Positions 57,241 through 64,000 of a stretch of 64,000 nt of DNA are shown piece after piece; the first letter of the stretch is position 1, and each line of letters opens with the position of its first letter. The translations under genes and the position numbers were made by a program. This DNA comes from Pseudarthrobacter equi (lineage in GTDB: Bacteria; Actinomycetota; Actinomycetes; Actinomycetales; Micrococcaceae). The notes under the pieces are model-generated. The model saw nothing but the letters and a program-made list of their open reading frames with translations. It was not told the origin of the DNA and did not search any database. Where the stretch lies: the NCBI RefSeq assembly GCF_900105535.1, contig NZ_LT629779.1, positions 4,340,001 to 4,404,000 of the forward strand, given 5' to 3'.

Positions 57241-57477
57241 TCAGCCGACGCGCGTGTAGCTGATCTCCGTTTCCCCTAACGCACCGCCGGGGAGGGTCAC
57301 ATACGTGCCCTGCGCCTTGCTGGCAGTTTCAGGAAAGTCTTCCGGGTGTGAGACGTAGCTGCCCTCGGGGCGCGGCGACACTTCCTGCCCGGCGGGCAAG
57401 GTGACGTAGCTGCCGCCGCGGGGGACGGCGGTGGCGTCGATTGCGCCGGCTTCAATGAGGTAGGACTGCAAAGCCAT
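57241..57477 (-). CDS. Small protein with three YV-centred repeats
   Basis: 78 residues. AGGAG six bases before the ATG makes this a credible gene. It contains three spaced repeats: GGSYVTLPAG, EGSYVSHPED and QGTYVTLPGG, then ends EISYTRVG. No signal peptide or membrane helix. I know no function; similar short GSYVTLP proteins occur in Arthrobacter annotations as hypothetical. It is convergent with the hpa operon and follows the phosphotransferase gene on the same strand after about 180 bases. Confidence 0.75.
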   Translation of the reverse strand: MALQSYLIEAGAIDATAVPRGGSYVTLPAGQEVSPRPEGSYVSHPEDFPETASKAQGTYVTLPGGALGETEISYTRVG

Positions 57478-57661
57478 GGTGTTCTCCTGCGTTTCTGGGG
57501 GCGCCCAATACCCACTTCGCCTGCGGCATGGCGGCAGGAGGAAGCGTGATTTTCTCTGGTGGGTATGCGGTGCGTTTGCCTGGATCCGGGGAGGAATCAC
57601 CCGGCAGTCCTGTCAGGACTTCACCGGCCTGCCGTTGATTCTAGGGCTTAATATGACCAGT

Positions 57662-60370
57662 TCACAATAACTTTTTTGTTGATGACGCGGAATCATCGAT
57701 TGTGGCCTGGGCTGCGGGCAGGACAGTGACCGTGCCGGCGTCCCCGTCCACCAGGACCTGCTGCCCGGTGGTGAGCCGCTGCGTGGCCACCCCGGTGCCG
57801 AGGACAGCGGGGATGCCGTACTCGCGGGCCACGATGGAACTGTGGCTCAGCGGGCCGCCCACATCCGTCACCACGGCCGAGGCCATGGCGAACAGCGATG
57901 TCCAGGCCGGCGTGGTAATCCGTGCCACCAGGACATCGCCCGGCCGCATTTGGCCGAAATCCTGGGGCCCGGACAGCACGCGGGCAGGAGCGCTGACCCG
58001 GCCCGAGCTCGCACCGACGCCCCTGATGACGTCACCGCTCTGGTGCTGCGATCCGGCCGGCATCCACGAGCCGAAGGACCGTTCCATCCACCGGCTCTCC
58101 GGAAGCATCTGCGGGGCAGCGGCCTTCGCCTGGCCCCGCCACAGCATCCGCCGCTCCTCGACGGCGTCGGCACGGACAGGGCGGGCCGTTCCGGTGATGG
58201 CCACGGCCGCAGCACCGGCCGCCTGCGTGCCGGGTGCGGCGAGCCCAAACTCGACGGCGCTCCGCAACTCCTGGAACCGCAGCCAGAACACATCCTCCGG
58301 GGCGGCGATTACGGAGGACGCCACCAGCCGACGCCCGAGTTCGAGCAGTGTCCGCCGCAGCAGCGGCCAGGCGAGCCCGACGTCGGCGAGGGCATCCTCC
58401 CGGATCGGCGCCGTGGCCTGCGCCCACCGCAGCAGGCGGAAGAACACGGCGCGCCGGCGGGGTCCCAGCCGGGCCGCCGCAGCACGGGTCAGTTCTTCCC
58501 GGCGCTCGGTCAGGAGCCTTTGGCGCTCATGCGGATCGGTGCCCTGGCCGCGCAGGTAGAACTTCACCGTCTCCAGCAGGGTGGCGGGGTCATCAGCCGG
58601 CACCGGGGTGGCGAAGTCCAGGTTGTAGACGGCGTGGCCGTAGAGATCCAGATGCTCCTGGAACGTGAACCGCCACTCCTGCCACAGGACGTCGTCCACC
58701 CCTGCCGGCGGCGAACCGGTGCGCTGGCACTCGGCGAGTTCCGTCGTCGGCCGTTCCAGCAATACCGCTGTGAGCCCGGGGTCGCTGCGCGCCCACCCGG
58801 CCAGGTCGTAGAGCGACTTCTCGGCGCGGATAGGCTCGCTGTCGAAGCCGAGGAGCAGTGCCTGCGCCGGAGGATCCCCGTCCCGCCGGACCAGCTTGTC
58901 GTAGAACGCCCGGAAGGACAGCTCGCTGGTGGCGGCGAGCGGGATGATGGACTGCACGGCGGTGTAGTAGACGGTCCCGGCATCCAGCAGCGATTGCGCG
59001 CCGGCCAGCAACTCCCCGCCGGGCAGCTCCTGCAGTGGCTTCGCGGCCCAGTCCTTGACCACCCGCTGGTACTTGGGGTGCGAGTATTCGCGCCAGCCGG
59101 CTACGCCCATATGTGCCTCGCCGCGGAACAGGGCGCGGAAGGCCGCCGGCGATTTGGCCATCATCCGCCACATGCCGGAGTTGCGGTAGTAGTAATAGGC
59201 GTAGCCGTTGACGGTGGGCAGCCGGACGTCACCGTCTCGGACGGCGCTCTTGCCCACCGCCGTGGCCAGCAGGGCCTGCAGCGACCTCGCCACGGAGCCG
59301 TCAATGAGGTCGGCGAAAAGTGGCGTCAACGGGTCCGGCAACTGCTCCACGATGCTGGCCCGGAAGTACATGCCCTTTGGGTAGGGCAGGGGCCAGGTGT
59401 CCGGGATGTCGGCCGCCGGCTCCGGCAGGGCGGTGATGGGACGGGACTGCAGGATGAAGAAAGTGCCGTCGGCACGCGCCCATTCGATGTCCTGCGGCGC
59501 CCCGAAGTGCTCCGCAATCCGCCGGCCAAGAGACGCCAGTTCGGCAGCTGCGGGGTCGTCCAGGACGGGCGCACGACGGCGGGCTGCCGCCACCGGCTGC
59601 TCCCGGGTCCCGCCCTCCGCGTACACGGTCATGACGGTTTTATCGGCGGTCTGGCGCGAGAGCACCTTTCCCGTGGCTGCCTCCACCACCAGGTCATCGG
59701 TGCTGACGGTGCCGCTGACCACCGATTCGCCGAGCCCCCAGGCGGCACTGATGACTGCCTGGTCGCGCCGGCCGTTCGCGGGGTTGGCAGTGAACATCAC
59801 CCCGGCTGCCTCGGCTTCCACCATCTGCTGGACCACGACGGCGAGCCGCACCTGGCCGGGCAGCACGCCTTCGCGGGCCCGGTAGGCCATGGCTCGCGCC
59901 GTCCAGAGCGAGGCCCAGCAGCCGATGACCGCTTTCGTCAGGGCCTCGAATCCACGGACGTTCAGGTAGGTGTCCTGCTGCCCGGCGAAGCTGGCCGAGG
60001 CCAGGTCCTCCGCGGTGGCTGACGACCGGACCGCCACCGGGACGTCCGCTCCGCCGAGGAGCCCATAGGCGCCTGCAAGCTCGTCCCGCATCCCGCCAGG
60101 CAGGGCGCCGCCCGTGAACAGGGCACGGATCCGGTCCGAGGCAGCCGCATAGTCCCCGGGCGCAGCATCAGGGGACACCGCGGCCAGACGCTGGATTTCG
60201 TCGCCCAAGCCGTTGGCGTTGACGAATTCGGCGTAGGCATCGGTGCCCAGTACGAATCCCGGCGGAACCGGCAGCCCGGCATGGATGAGCCCGGCCAGGC
60301 CCAGGGCCTTGCCGCCGGCAGCGGCCAGATCGCCGTTTCCCACGTCGTTGAGACCGTTGATATATGGCAT
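57662..60370 (-). CDS. PEP synthase-like phosphotransferase with rifampicin-phosphotransferase domain order
   Basis: 902 residues. Residues 1-335 form a PPDK/PEP-synthase ATP-binding domain (GGKALGLAGLIHAGLPVPPG; VRSSATAEDLASASFAGQQD; FFILQSRPIT). A large middle domain (about 340-780) has no PEP-synthase counterpart. Residues about 785-890 are the swivelling phosphohistidine domain (GGPLSHSSIVAREYGIPAV, catalytic His in LSHSS). The C-terminal PEP-binding barrel of true PEP synthase is absent. ATP-domain, substrate-domain, His-domain is the order of rifampicin phosphotransferases, so it likely transfers the beta-phosphate of ATP to a small molecule, possibly an antibiotic or phenol. Confidence 0.8.
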   Translation of the reverse strand: MPYINGLNDVGNGDLAAAGGKALGLAGLIHAGLPVPPGFVLGTDAYAEFVNANGLGDEIQRLAAVSPDAAPGDYAAASDRIRALFTGGALPGGMRDELAGAYGLLGGADVPVAVRSSATAEDLASASFAGQQDTYLNVRGFEALTKAVIGCWASLWTARAMAYRAREGVLPGQVRLAVVVQQMVEAEAAGVMFTANPANGRRDQAVISAAWGLGESVVSGTVSTDDLVVEAATGKVLSRQTADKTVMTVYAEGGTREQPVAAARRRAPVLDDPAAAELASLGRRIAEHFGAPQDIEWARADGTFFILQSRPITALPEPAADIPDTWPLPYPKGMYFRASIVEQLPDPLTPLFADLIDGSVARSLQALLATAVGKSAVRDGDVRLPTVNGYAYYYYRNSGMWRMMAKSPAAFRALFRGEAHMGVAGWREYSHPKYQRVVKDWAAKPLQELPGGELLAGAQSLLDAGTVYYTAVQSIIPLAATSELSFRAFYDKLVRRDGDPPAQALLLGFDSEPIRAEKSLYDLAGWARSDPGLTAVLLERPTTELAECQRTGSPPAGVDDVLWQEWRFTFQEHLDLYGHAVYNLDFATPVPADDPATLLETVKFYLRGQGTDPHERQRLLTERREELTRAAAARLGPRRRAVFFRLLRWAQATAPIREDALADVGLAWPLLRRTLLELGRRLVASSVIAAPEDVFWLRFQELRSAVEFGLAAPGTQAAGAAAVAITGTARPVRADAVEERRMLWRGQAKAAAPQMLPESRWMERSFGSWMPAGSQHQSGDVIRGVGASSGRVSAPARVLSGPQDFGQMRPGDVLVARITTPAWTSLFAMASAVVTDVGGPLSHSSIVAREYGIPAVLGTGVATQRLTTGQQVLVDGDAGTVTVLPAAQATIDDSASSTKKLL

Positions 60371-60579
60371 GACCGCACGTCCTTGCTGCCCGGCGGGGGG
60401 CGGTGCCGTGAACCTGATCCTCAACATCATGGCACCGCGTCGCGGGACTGGCCACTGTTCCCTCCGGGTCAACAGTCCTGCGCCACAACACAAGGGACGC
60501 GCCCCGTGCTCAACCACACTGGGAAGCAGCCCGCCCAGCCGCCCGGCTGGCGTCCTTGCCTACTCGAAGTGGAGTACCC

Positions 60580-61989
60580 GTGGAAACCTATGATGCGCTT
60601 CTGGCCGCCATCTCGCCCGCCCCCGGCACCGGCCGGACCATCCTGGACCCAGCGACCGGCGCGGCCGTGGGAGAGGCTCCGGTGCACGGAGTGGCGGACC
60701 TGGAAGCGGCCATCACCGCTGCCGCCGCCGCGCAGCCCGCGTGGGCTGCCCTGGGCCACGAGGCACGGTCCGCCGTCCTCCTCAAGGCGGCCGACGCCGT
60801 CGAACGCTCAGCGGAGGAGCTCGCCCAGCTGCTCTCCCGCGAGCAGGGCAAGCCCCTCAACGGGCCCAACGCCCGGTTCGAGGTGGGCGCCTGCGCGGCC
60901 TGGCTCCGCGCCGCGGCCGGCACTCCCCTGGAAACCGAAACCCTGGTGGACGACGGCGAAACGCGCGCCGAACTGCACTACCGGCCCATCGGCGTCGTGG
61001 GCGCGATCGGGCCGTGGAACTGGCCCATGATGATCACCACCTGGCAGATCGCCCCCGCCCTCCGCATGGGCAATACCGTGGTGGTCAAGCCGTCCGAGTA
61101 CACGCCGCTTTCGGTCCTGGCGCTGGCCAAGGTGCTCAACGAGGAACTTCCCGAGGGGCTGCTGACCGTGGTGTCCGGCGGGCGGGAAGTAGGCGAAGCG
61201 CTGGCCTCGCACGGGGCGGTGGGCAAGGTCATGTTCACCGGGTCCACCGCCACAGGCAAGGCGATCATCCGGTCGTCCGCGGACACCGTCAAACGCCTCA
61301 CGCTCGAGCTCGGCGGCAACGACGCCGGCATCGTCCTGCCCGGCACCGATCCCCGGGCGATCGCCCAGGACCTCTTCTGGGGCGCCTTCATAAACACCGG
61401 CCAGACCTGCGCCGCGCTCAAGCGCCTCTACGTACATGACTCCATCTACGACGCCGTCTGCGAGGCACTCACCGATGTCGCGAAGGCCATGCCGATGGGG
61501 AACGGCCTGGACGAAAACAACGTCCTGGGGCCGCTGCAGAACAAGGCGCAGTACGACGTCGTCGCGAACCTCGTAGAGGCGGCCAGGGCTTCCGGAGCGC
61601 GCATCATCGTCGGCGGAAACCCGGAAGCCAGCCAGCCCGGCTACTTCTACCCCGCGACGCTGGTGGCGGACATCGACAACGGCAACCCGCTGGTGGCCGA
61701 GGAACAGTTCGGCCCCGCGCTGCCGATCGTCCGCTACGGCAGCATCGACGAAGCGGTGGAGATGGCGAACGCCCTCGACGTCGGCCTGGGCGCCTCGGTA
61801 TGGTCCTCCGATCCCGCGGCGGCCCGTGCGGTAGCTGCCCGGCTCGAAGCGGGCACCGTCTGGATCAACCGGCACGGCGCCGTCGACCCGCGGATTCCGT
61901 TCGGCGGGGCCAAACAGTCCGGCTACGGCCTGGAATTCGGCGCCGAAGGCCTCAAGGCCCTGGGCGTACCGCAGGTCATTAACGGCTAA
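60580..61989 (+). CDS. NAD(P)-dependent aldehyde dehydrogenase
   Basis: 469 residues. GVVGAIGPWNWPMMITTWQI, VMFTGSTATGKAI, LTLELGGNDAGIVLPG (base Glu) and the catalytic cysteine in NTGQTCAALKRLYV. GTG at 60580 has GTGGAG five bases upstream; a TTG 24 bases earlier lacks one. Its substrate is unknown; aldehydes from the amine oxidase are conceivable. Divergent from the phosphotransferase. The stop codon lies in the first of four 15-bp tandem units. Confidence 0.9.
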   Translation: METYDALLAAISPAPGTGRTILDPATGAAVGEAPVHGVADLEAAITAAAAAQPAWAALGHEARSAVLLKAADAVERSAEELAQLLSREQGKPLNGPNARFEVGACAAWLRAAAGTPLETETLVDDGETRAELHYRPIGVVGAIGPWNWPMMITTWQIAPALRMGNTVVVKPSEYTPLSVLALAKVLNEELPEGLLTVVSGGREVGEALASHGAVGKVMFTGSTATGKAIIRSSADTVKRLTLELGGNDAGIVLPGTDPRAIAQDLFWGAFINTGQTCAALKRLYVHDSIYDAVCEALTDVAKAMPMGNGLDENNVLGPLQNKAQYDVVANLVEAARASGARIIVGGNPEASQPGYFYPATLVADIDNGNPLVAEEQFGPALPIVRYGSIDEAVEMANALDVGLGASVWSSDPAAARAVAARLEAGTVWINRHGAVDPRIPFGGAKQSGYGLEFGAEGLKALGVPQVING

Positions 61990-62035
61990 ATCATCAACGG
62001 CCGGTTCATCAACGGCTGGTTCATCAACGGCCGGG
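61976..62035. repeat. Four 15-bp tandem units spanning the aldehyde dehydrogenase stop
   Basis: Units at 61976-61990, 61991-62005, 62006-62020 and 62021-62035 share TCATCAACGGC; the second to fourth differ by one or two bases. The first unit encodes the final Val-Ile-Asn-Gly-stop, and the others stay in the same frame after the stop. Confidence 0.9.
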
Positions 62036-62044
62036 GGCTCCGGC

Positions 62045-62443
62045 TCACCCCATGGCAGGAGCCACCGAGGTGCGGGCGGACAGGTGGCGGCGGGCCCAAC
62101 GGGCGAGCTTTTTGCCCTTGCCCTGCCACCAGTTGTCCTCGTCCTTGCCGTAGTGGAACCGGAAGATGATGGCGGTCAGCACGAACATGCCCATCACCAC
62201 ATCGATCCACGACGACACCACGATGGCCACCAGGACCGTCAGGGCATCGGCGATGACCGCCGGGATGGCCAGGGTCCGGAAGACGGTGCTGGCCACGTAG
62301 CGCCGGTGCGACCGCGGAACGGACGTTGCCCGGACCATGTCGAAGCAGACGCACACCACCACGACTGTTTGCCCGATGGCCAGCAGGGTCTGTCCGGGCA
62401 CCGAAGCGCTGAAGGACGACACTGCTTCCATTCCCGGGCTCAT
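62045..62443 (-). CDS. Small integral membrane protein, unknown function
   Basis: 132 residues with about three to four hydrophobic stretches (LLAIGQTVVVVCVCFDMVRA, FRTLAIPAVIADALTVLVA, VVSSWIDVVMGMFVLTAII) and a basic C-terminal tail containing FHYGKDEDNWWQGKGKKLAR. No family recognised with certainty. It has no convincing ribosome site next to the ATG at 62443, so the start may differ. It is downstream of hspR but separated by a strong terminator. Confidence 0.6.
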   Translation of the reverse strand: MSPGMEAVSSFSASVPGQTLLAIGQTVVVVCVCFDMVRATSVPRSHRRYVASTVFRTLAIPAVIADALTVLVAIVVSSWIDVVMGMFVLTAIIFRFHYGKDEDNWWQGKGKKLARWARRHLSARTSVAPAMG

Positions 62444-62491
62444 GACCGGGCCAAGAAAAGAGAACCAAACATGGAATAACCCCCAGAAACG

Positions 62492-62526
62492 AATGGAACC
62501 ACTGCTGCAACAGCAGTGGTTCCATT
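62492..62526 (-). terminator. Terminator of the dnaJ-hspR transcript
   Basis: AATGGAACCACTGCTG (62492-62507) pairs perfectly over 16 bases with 62511-62526, loop CAA. On the minus strand it is followed by a T-rich CGTTTCT, a good intrinsic terminator after hspR. Confidence 0.85.
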
Positions 62527-62618
62527 GAAGGTTTCCTTGGGCGGGGCTGCACGAGTAGTGGGTACTCTATTTTCGCCAAGCGGCCAGGCGCCGGTTACTC
62601 ACCGGCCGGCTGCTGCCG

Positions 62619-63044
62619 CTACTGCCCGATGGCGCGGGGCCGCCACAGCACCACGGCCTGCGACCGCGGACGGGGGCGCTGGCCGCGGGCCAGGCTCACG
62701 ACGTCGCCGGCCGCGCCCGCGGCAAAGATGCGGGAGTCGAACGCCTGCGGGCGCCGCCCCAGTTCCTCGGTCAGTTCCAGCACGCGCCGCTGCAGGGCAG
62801 ACACCTGGTTTTCGAGTTCCAGGATGCGTTTGATCCCTTCGAGGGAGACGCCTTCCTGGGACAGCCGCTGCACTTCGCGGAGCATGTTGACGTCGCGCTG
62901 CGAGTACCGCCGGGATTTCCCGGGGGCACGGCTGGGTTTGACGATGCCCAGGCGGTCGTACTGGCGGAGCGTCTGGGGGTGCATGTCAGCCAGCTCAGCC
63001 GCCACGGAAATCACGAAGATGGGCTGGTCAGCGTTGATGTCCAC
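62619..63044 (-). CDS. hspR: Heat-shock repressor HspR (MerR family)
   Basis: 141 residues. MerR-type DNA-binding domain: FVISVAAELADMHPQTLRQY, DRLGIVKPSRAPGKSRRYS and RDVNMLREVQRLSQEGVSLE, then a short coiled coil (ENQVSALQRRVLELTEEL). GTG start with a textbook AGGAGG seven bases upstream. It represses the dnaK operon, in actinobacteria together with DnaK as co-repressor. It follows dnaJ after 15 bases. Its HAIR operators should be upstream of dnaK, outside the window. Confidence 0.96.
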   Translation of the reverse strand: MDINADQPIFVISVAAELADMHPQTLRQYDRLGIVKPSRAPGKSRRYSQRDVNMLREVQRLSQEGVSLEGIKRILELENQVSALQRRVLELTEELGRRPQAFDSRIFAAGAAGDVVSLARGQRPRPRSQAVVLWRPRAIGQ

Positions 63045-63059
63045 GGCACACCTCCTCCG

Positions 63060-64000
63060 CTACAGCCGGGCCTTGGCGGCCAGGCCCTCTCGGACGTCAG
63101 CGCCGGCCGTGGCCTCGGCGAAAGCCTTCACGGCGGCCTCGGCCTCCTTGTTCAGGTTCTTGGGAACCGCGACGTCGATGGTCACCAGGAGGTCACCCGT
63201 CGCCTTGGAGGTCTTCACACCTTTGCCCTTCACCCGCAGGGTACGGCCCGACGGCGTGCCGGCCGGAACACGGACCCGAACCTTCTCACCGTCGATGGTG
63301 GGCACCTCGATGTCACCGCCCAGGGCAGCCTCGGGGAAGGTGACCGGGACGTGGATGCGGAGGTTGTCGCCGTCGCGCGTGTAGAACTCGTGCGGCTTAA
63401 CCGAGACGGCAACCACCAGGTCGCCATTGCCGGCCTGGCCGGGCTGGCCCTTACCGCGCACACGGACCTTCTGGCCGTCCTTGATGCCGGCGGGGACGCG
63501 AACATCGATGACTTCGCCATTGGGTTCGCGCAGGCCGATGGTGGTGCCGCGGATGGCACCGGAGAACGAGATGCTGGTGGATGCGGTGCGGTCCGCGCCC
63601 TTCTGGGGTGTCCGCTGGAACCCGGGCGAGCCGCCGAAGCCGCCGCCGAACAGGTCCGCGAACTCGGGCGGGATATTGCCGGAGGACGGGTTGAAGCCGC
63701 CGGCGTGCCGTCCCGTGTTGCCGGTGAACAGGCCGCCGAACAGGTCCTCGAACCCGCCGTTGCCGCCCGCGGCACCGCCACCGCCGGGAGCGAACCGGGC
63801 GCCACCGCCCATGGCGCGGATGGCATCGTACTGCTGGCGCTCATCAGCATCGGAGAGCACCGAGTAGGCCTCGGAGACGTCCTTGAATTTCTTCTCGGCA
63901 GTTGCATCGCCGGAGTTGGTGTCCGGATGGAACTGCCGTGCCAGCTTCCGGTAAGCCTTCTTGATATCGGCGTCGGAAGCGTCCTTGGCAACACCAAGGA
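63060..64000 (-). CDS. dnaJ: DnaJ chaperone of the dnaK operon, zinc-finger-less (partial, 5' end outside window)
   Basis: 313 residues visible; the first few are missing past the right edge. The J domain shows [20 protein letters not shown] and the HPD motif (FHPDTN), a Gly/Phe-rich linker ([20 protein letters not shown]) and the C-terminal substrate-binding domains ([20 protein letters not shown]). No CxxCxGxG zinc-finger repeats are present, so it is a CbpA-like (type II) J protein although placed before hspR. It stimulates DnaK ATPase and delivers clients. Confidence 0.95.
   Translation of the reverse strand, partial: LGVAKDASDADIKKAYRKLARQFHPDTNSGDATAEKKFKDVSEAYSVLSDADERQQYDAIRAMGGGARFAPGGGGAAGGNGGFEDLFGGLFTGNTGRHAGGFNPSSGNIPPEFADLFGGGFGGSPGFQRTPQKGADRTASTSISFSGAIRGTTIGLREPNGEVIDVRVPAGIKDGQKVRVRGKGQPGQAGNGDLVVAVSVKPHEFYTRDGDNLRIHVPVTFPEAALGGDIEVPTIDGEKVRVRVPAGTPSGRTLRVKGKGVKTSKATGDLLVTIDVAVPKNLNKEAEAAVKAFAEATAGADVREGLAAKARL

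Noticed and set aside
57662..60370. True phosphoenolpyruvate synthase (ppsA)
   Set aside because: The C-terminal PEP-binding barrel is missing and the middle domain differs, so gluconeogenic PEP synthase is unlikely.
60371..60579. Small gene in the divergent gap before the aldehyde dehydrogenase
   Set aside because: Short frames there lack ribosome sites and conserved-looking sequence.
61976..62035. Small CRISPR-like array
   Set aside because: Units are contiguous 15-mers with no spacers; it is a minisatellite.

Overview
The window is chromosomal DNA from a high-GC actinobacterium, most likely an Arthrobacter or Pseudarthrobacter. Codons end overwhelmingly in G or C and GTG/TTG starts are common. 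Both sugar ABC transporters lack their own ATPase, as is usual when actinobacteria share one. The homoprotocatechuate dioxygenase looks, from memory, very close to MndD of A. globiformis. I saw no tRNA, rRNA, insertion sequence, phage gene or CRISPR array. No gene-free stretch exceeds about 300 bases; the larger gaps are covered by the regulatory, repeat and terminator entries. The DNA reads as a series of catabolic islands, each with its own regulator.

Layout. (1) 1-1577: start of an ATPase-type regulator gene that runs off the left edge. (2) 1851-13795: a carbohydrate locus. A heparinase II/III-like protein, a DeoR/LacI hybrid regulator and a DUF2264 protein are on the minus strand. Divergent from them are a 2-hydroxyacid dehydrogenase, a binding protein with two permeases, a DUF624 membrane protein and a GH35 beta-galactosidase. 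Together they suggest uptake and breakdown of a galactose-capped acidic oligosaccharide. (3) 13922-17114: a copper/topaquinone amine oxidase, an overlapping His/Cys-rich membrane protein and a divergent TetR regulator with a clear operator. (4) 17304-25679: CsbD stress protein, DUF1345 protein, AraC regulator, glutamate dehydrogenase, AmiS/UreI-like channel, APC permease and a GH13 enzyme of trehalose-synthase type.

(5) 25979-35666: glyA-soxB-soxD-soxA-soxG-sdaA-purU with a divergent GntR regulator. Sarcosine is oxidised to glycine plus methylene-THF, GlyA joins these into serine, SdaA makes pyruvate and ammonia, and PurU returns formyl-THF to THF and formate. A BetT-type choline/betaine carrier at 46136-48370 fits the same methylated-amine economy. 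(6) 36167-45198: a ROK repressor faces an alpha-glucoside operon (binding protein, two permeases, GH13 alpha-glucosidase, polyphosphate-glucokinase-like ROK kinase), followed by an amylosucrase-like gene. (7) 45251-46108: prephenate dehydratase.

(8) 48543-57200: a homoprotocatechuate meta-cleavage cluster. A FAD aromatic hydroxylase is divergent from a FAH-RraA fusion protein, a GntR regulator, and hpaE, hpaD, hpaH and hpaI. A perfect GTATAC-centred palindrome sits at the likely start site. The fusion is the most unusual coding feature of the window. (9) 57241-64000: a small protein with three YV-centred repeats, a rifampicin-phosphotransferase-like protein, an aldehyde dehydrogenase with a 15-bp tandem repeat at its stop, a small membrane protein, hspR, and the 3' part of dnaJ running off the right edge.
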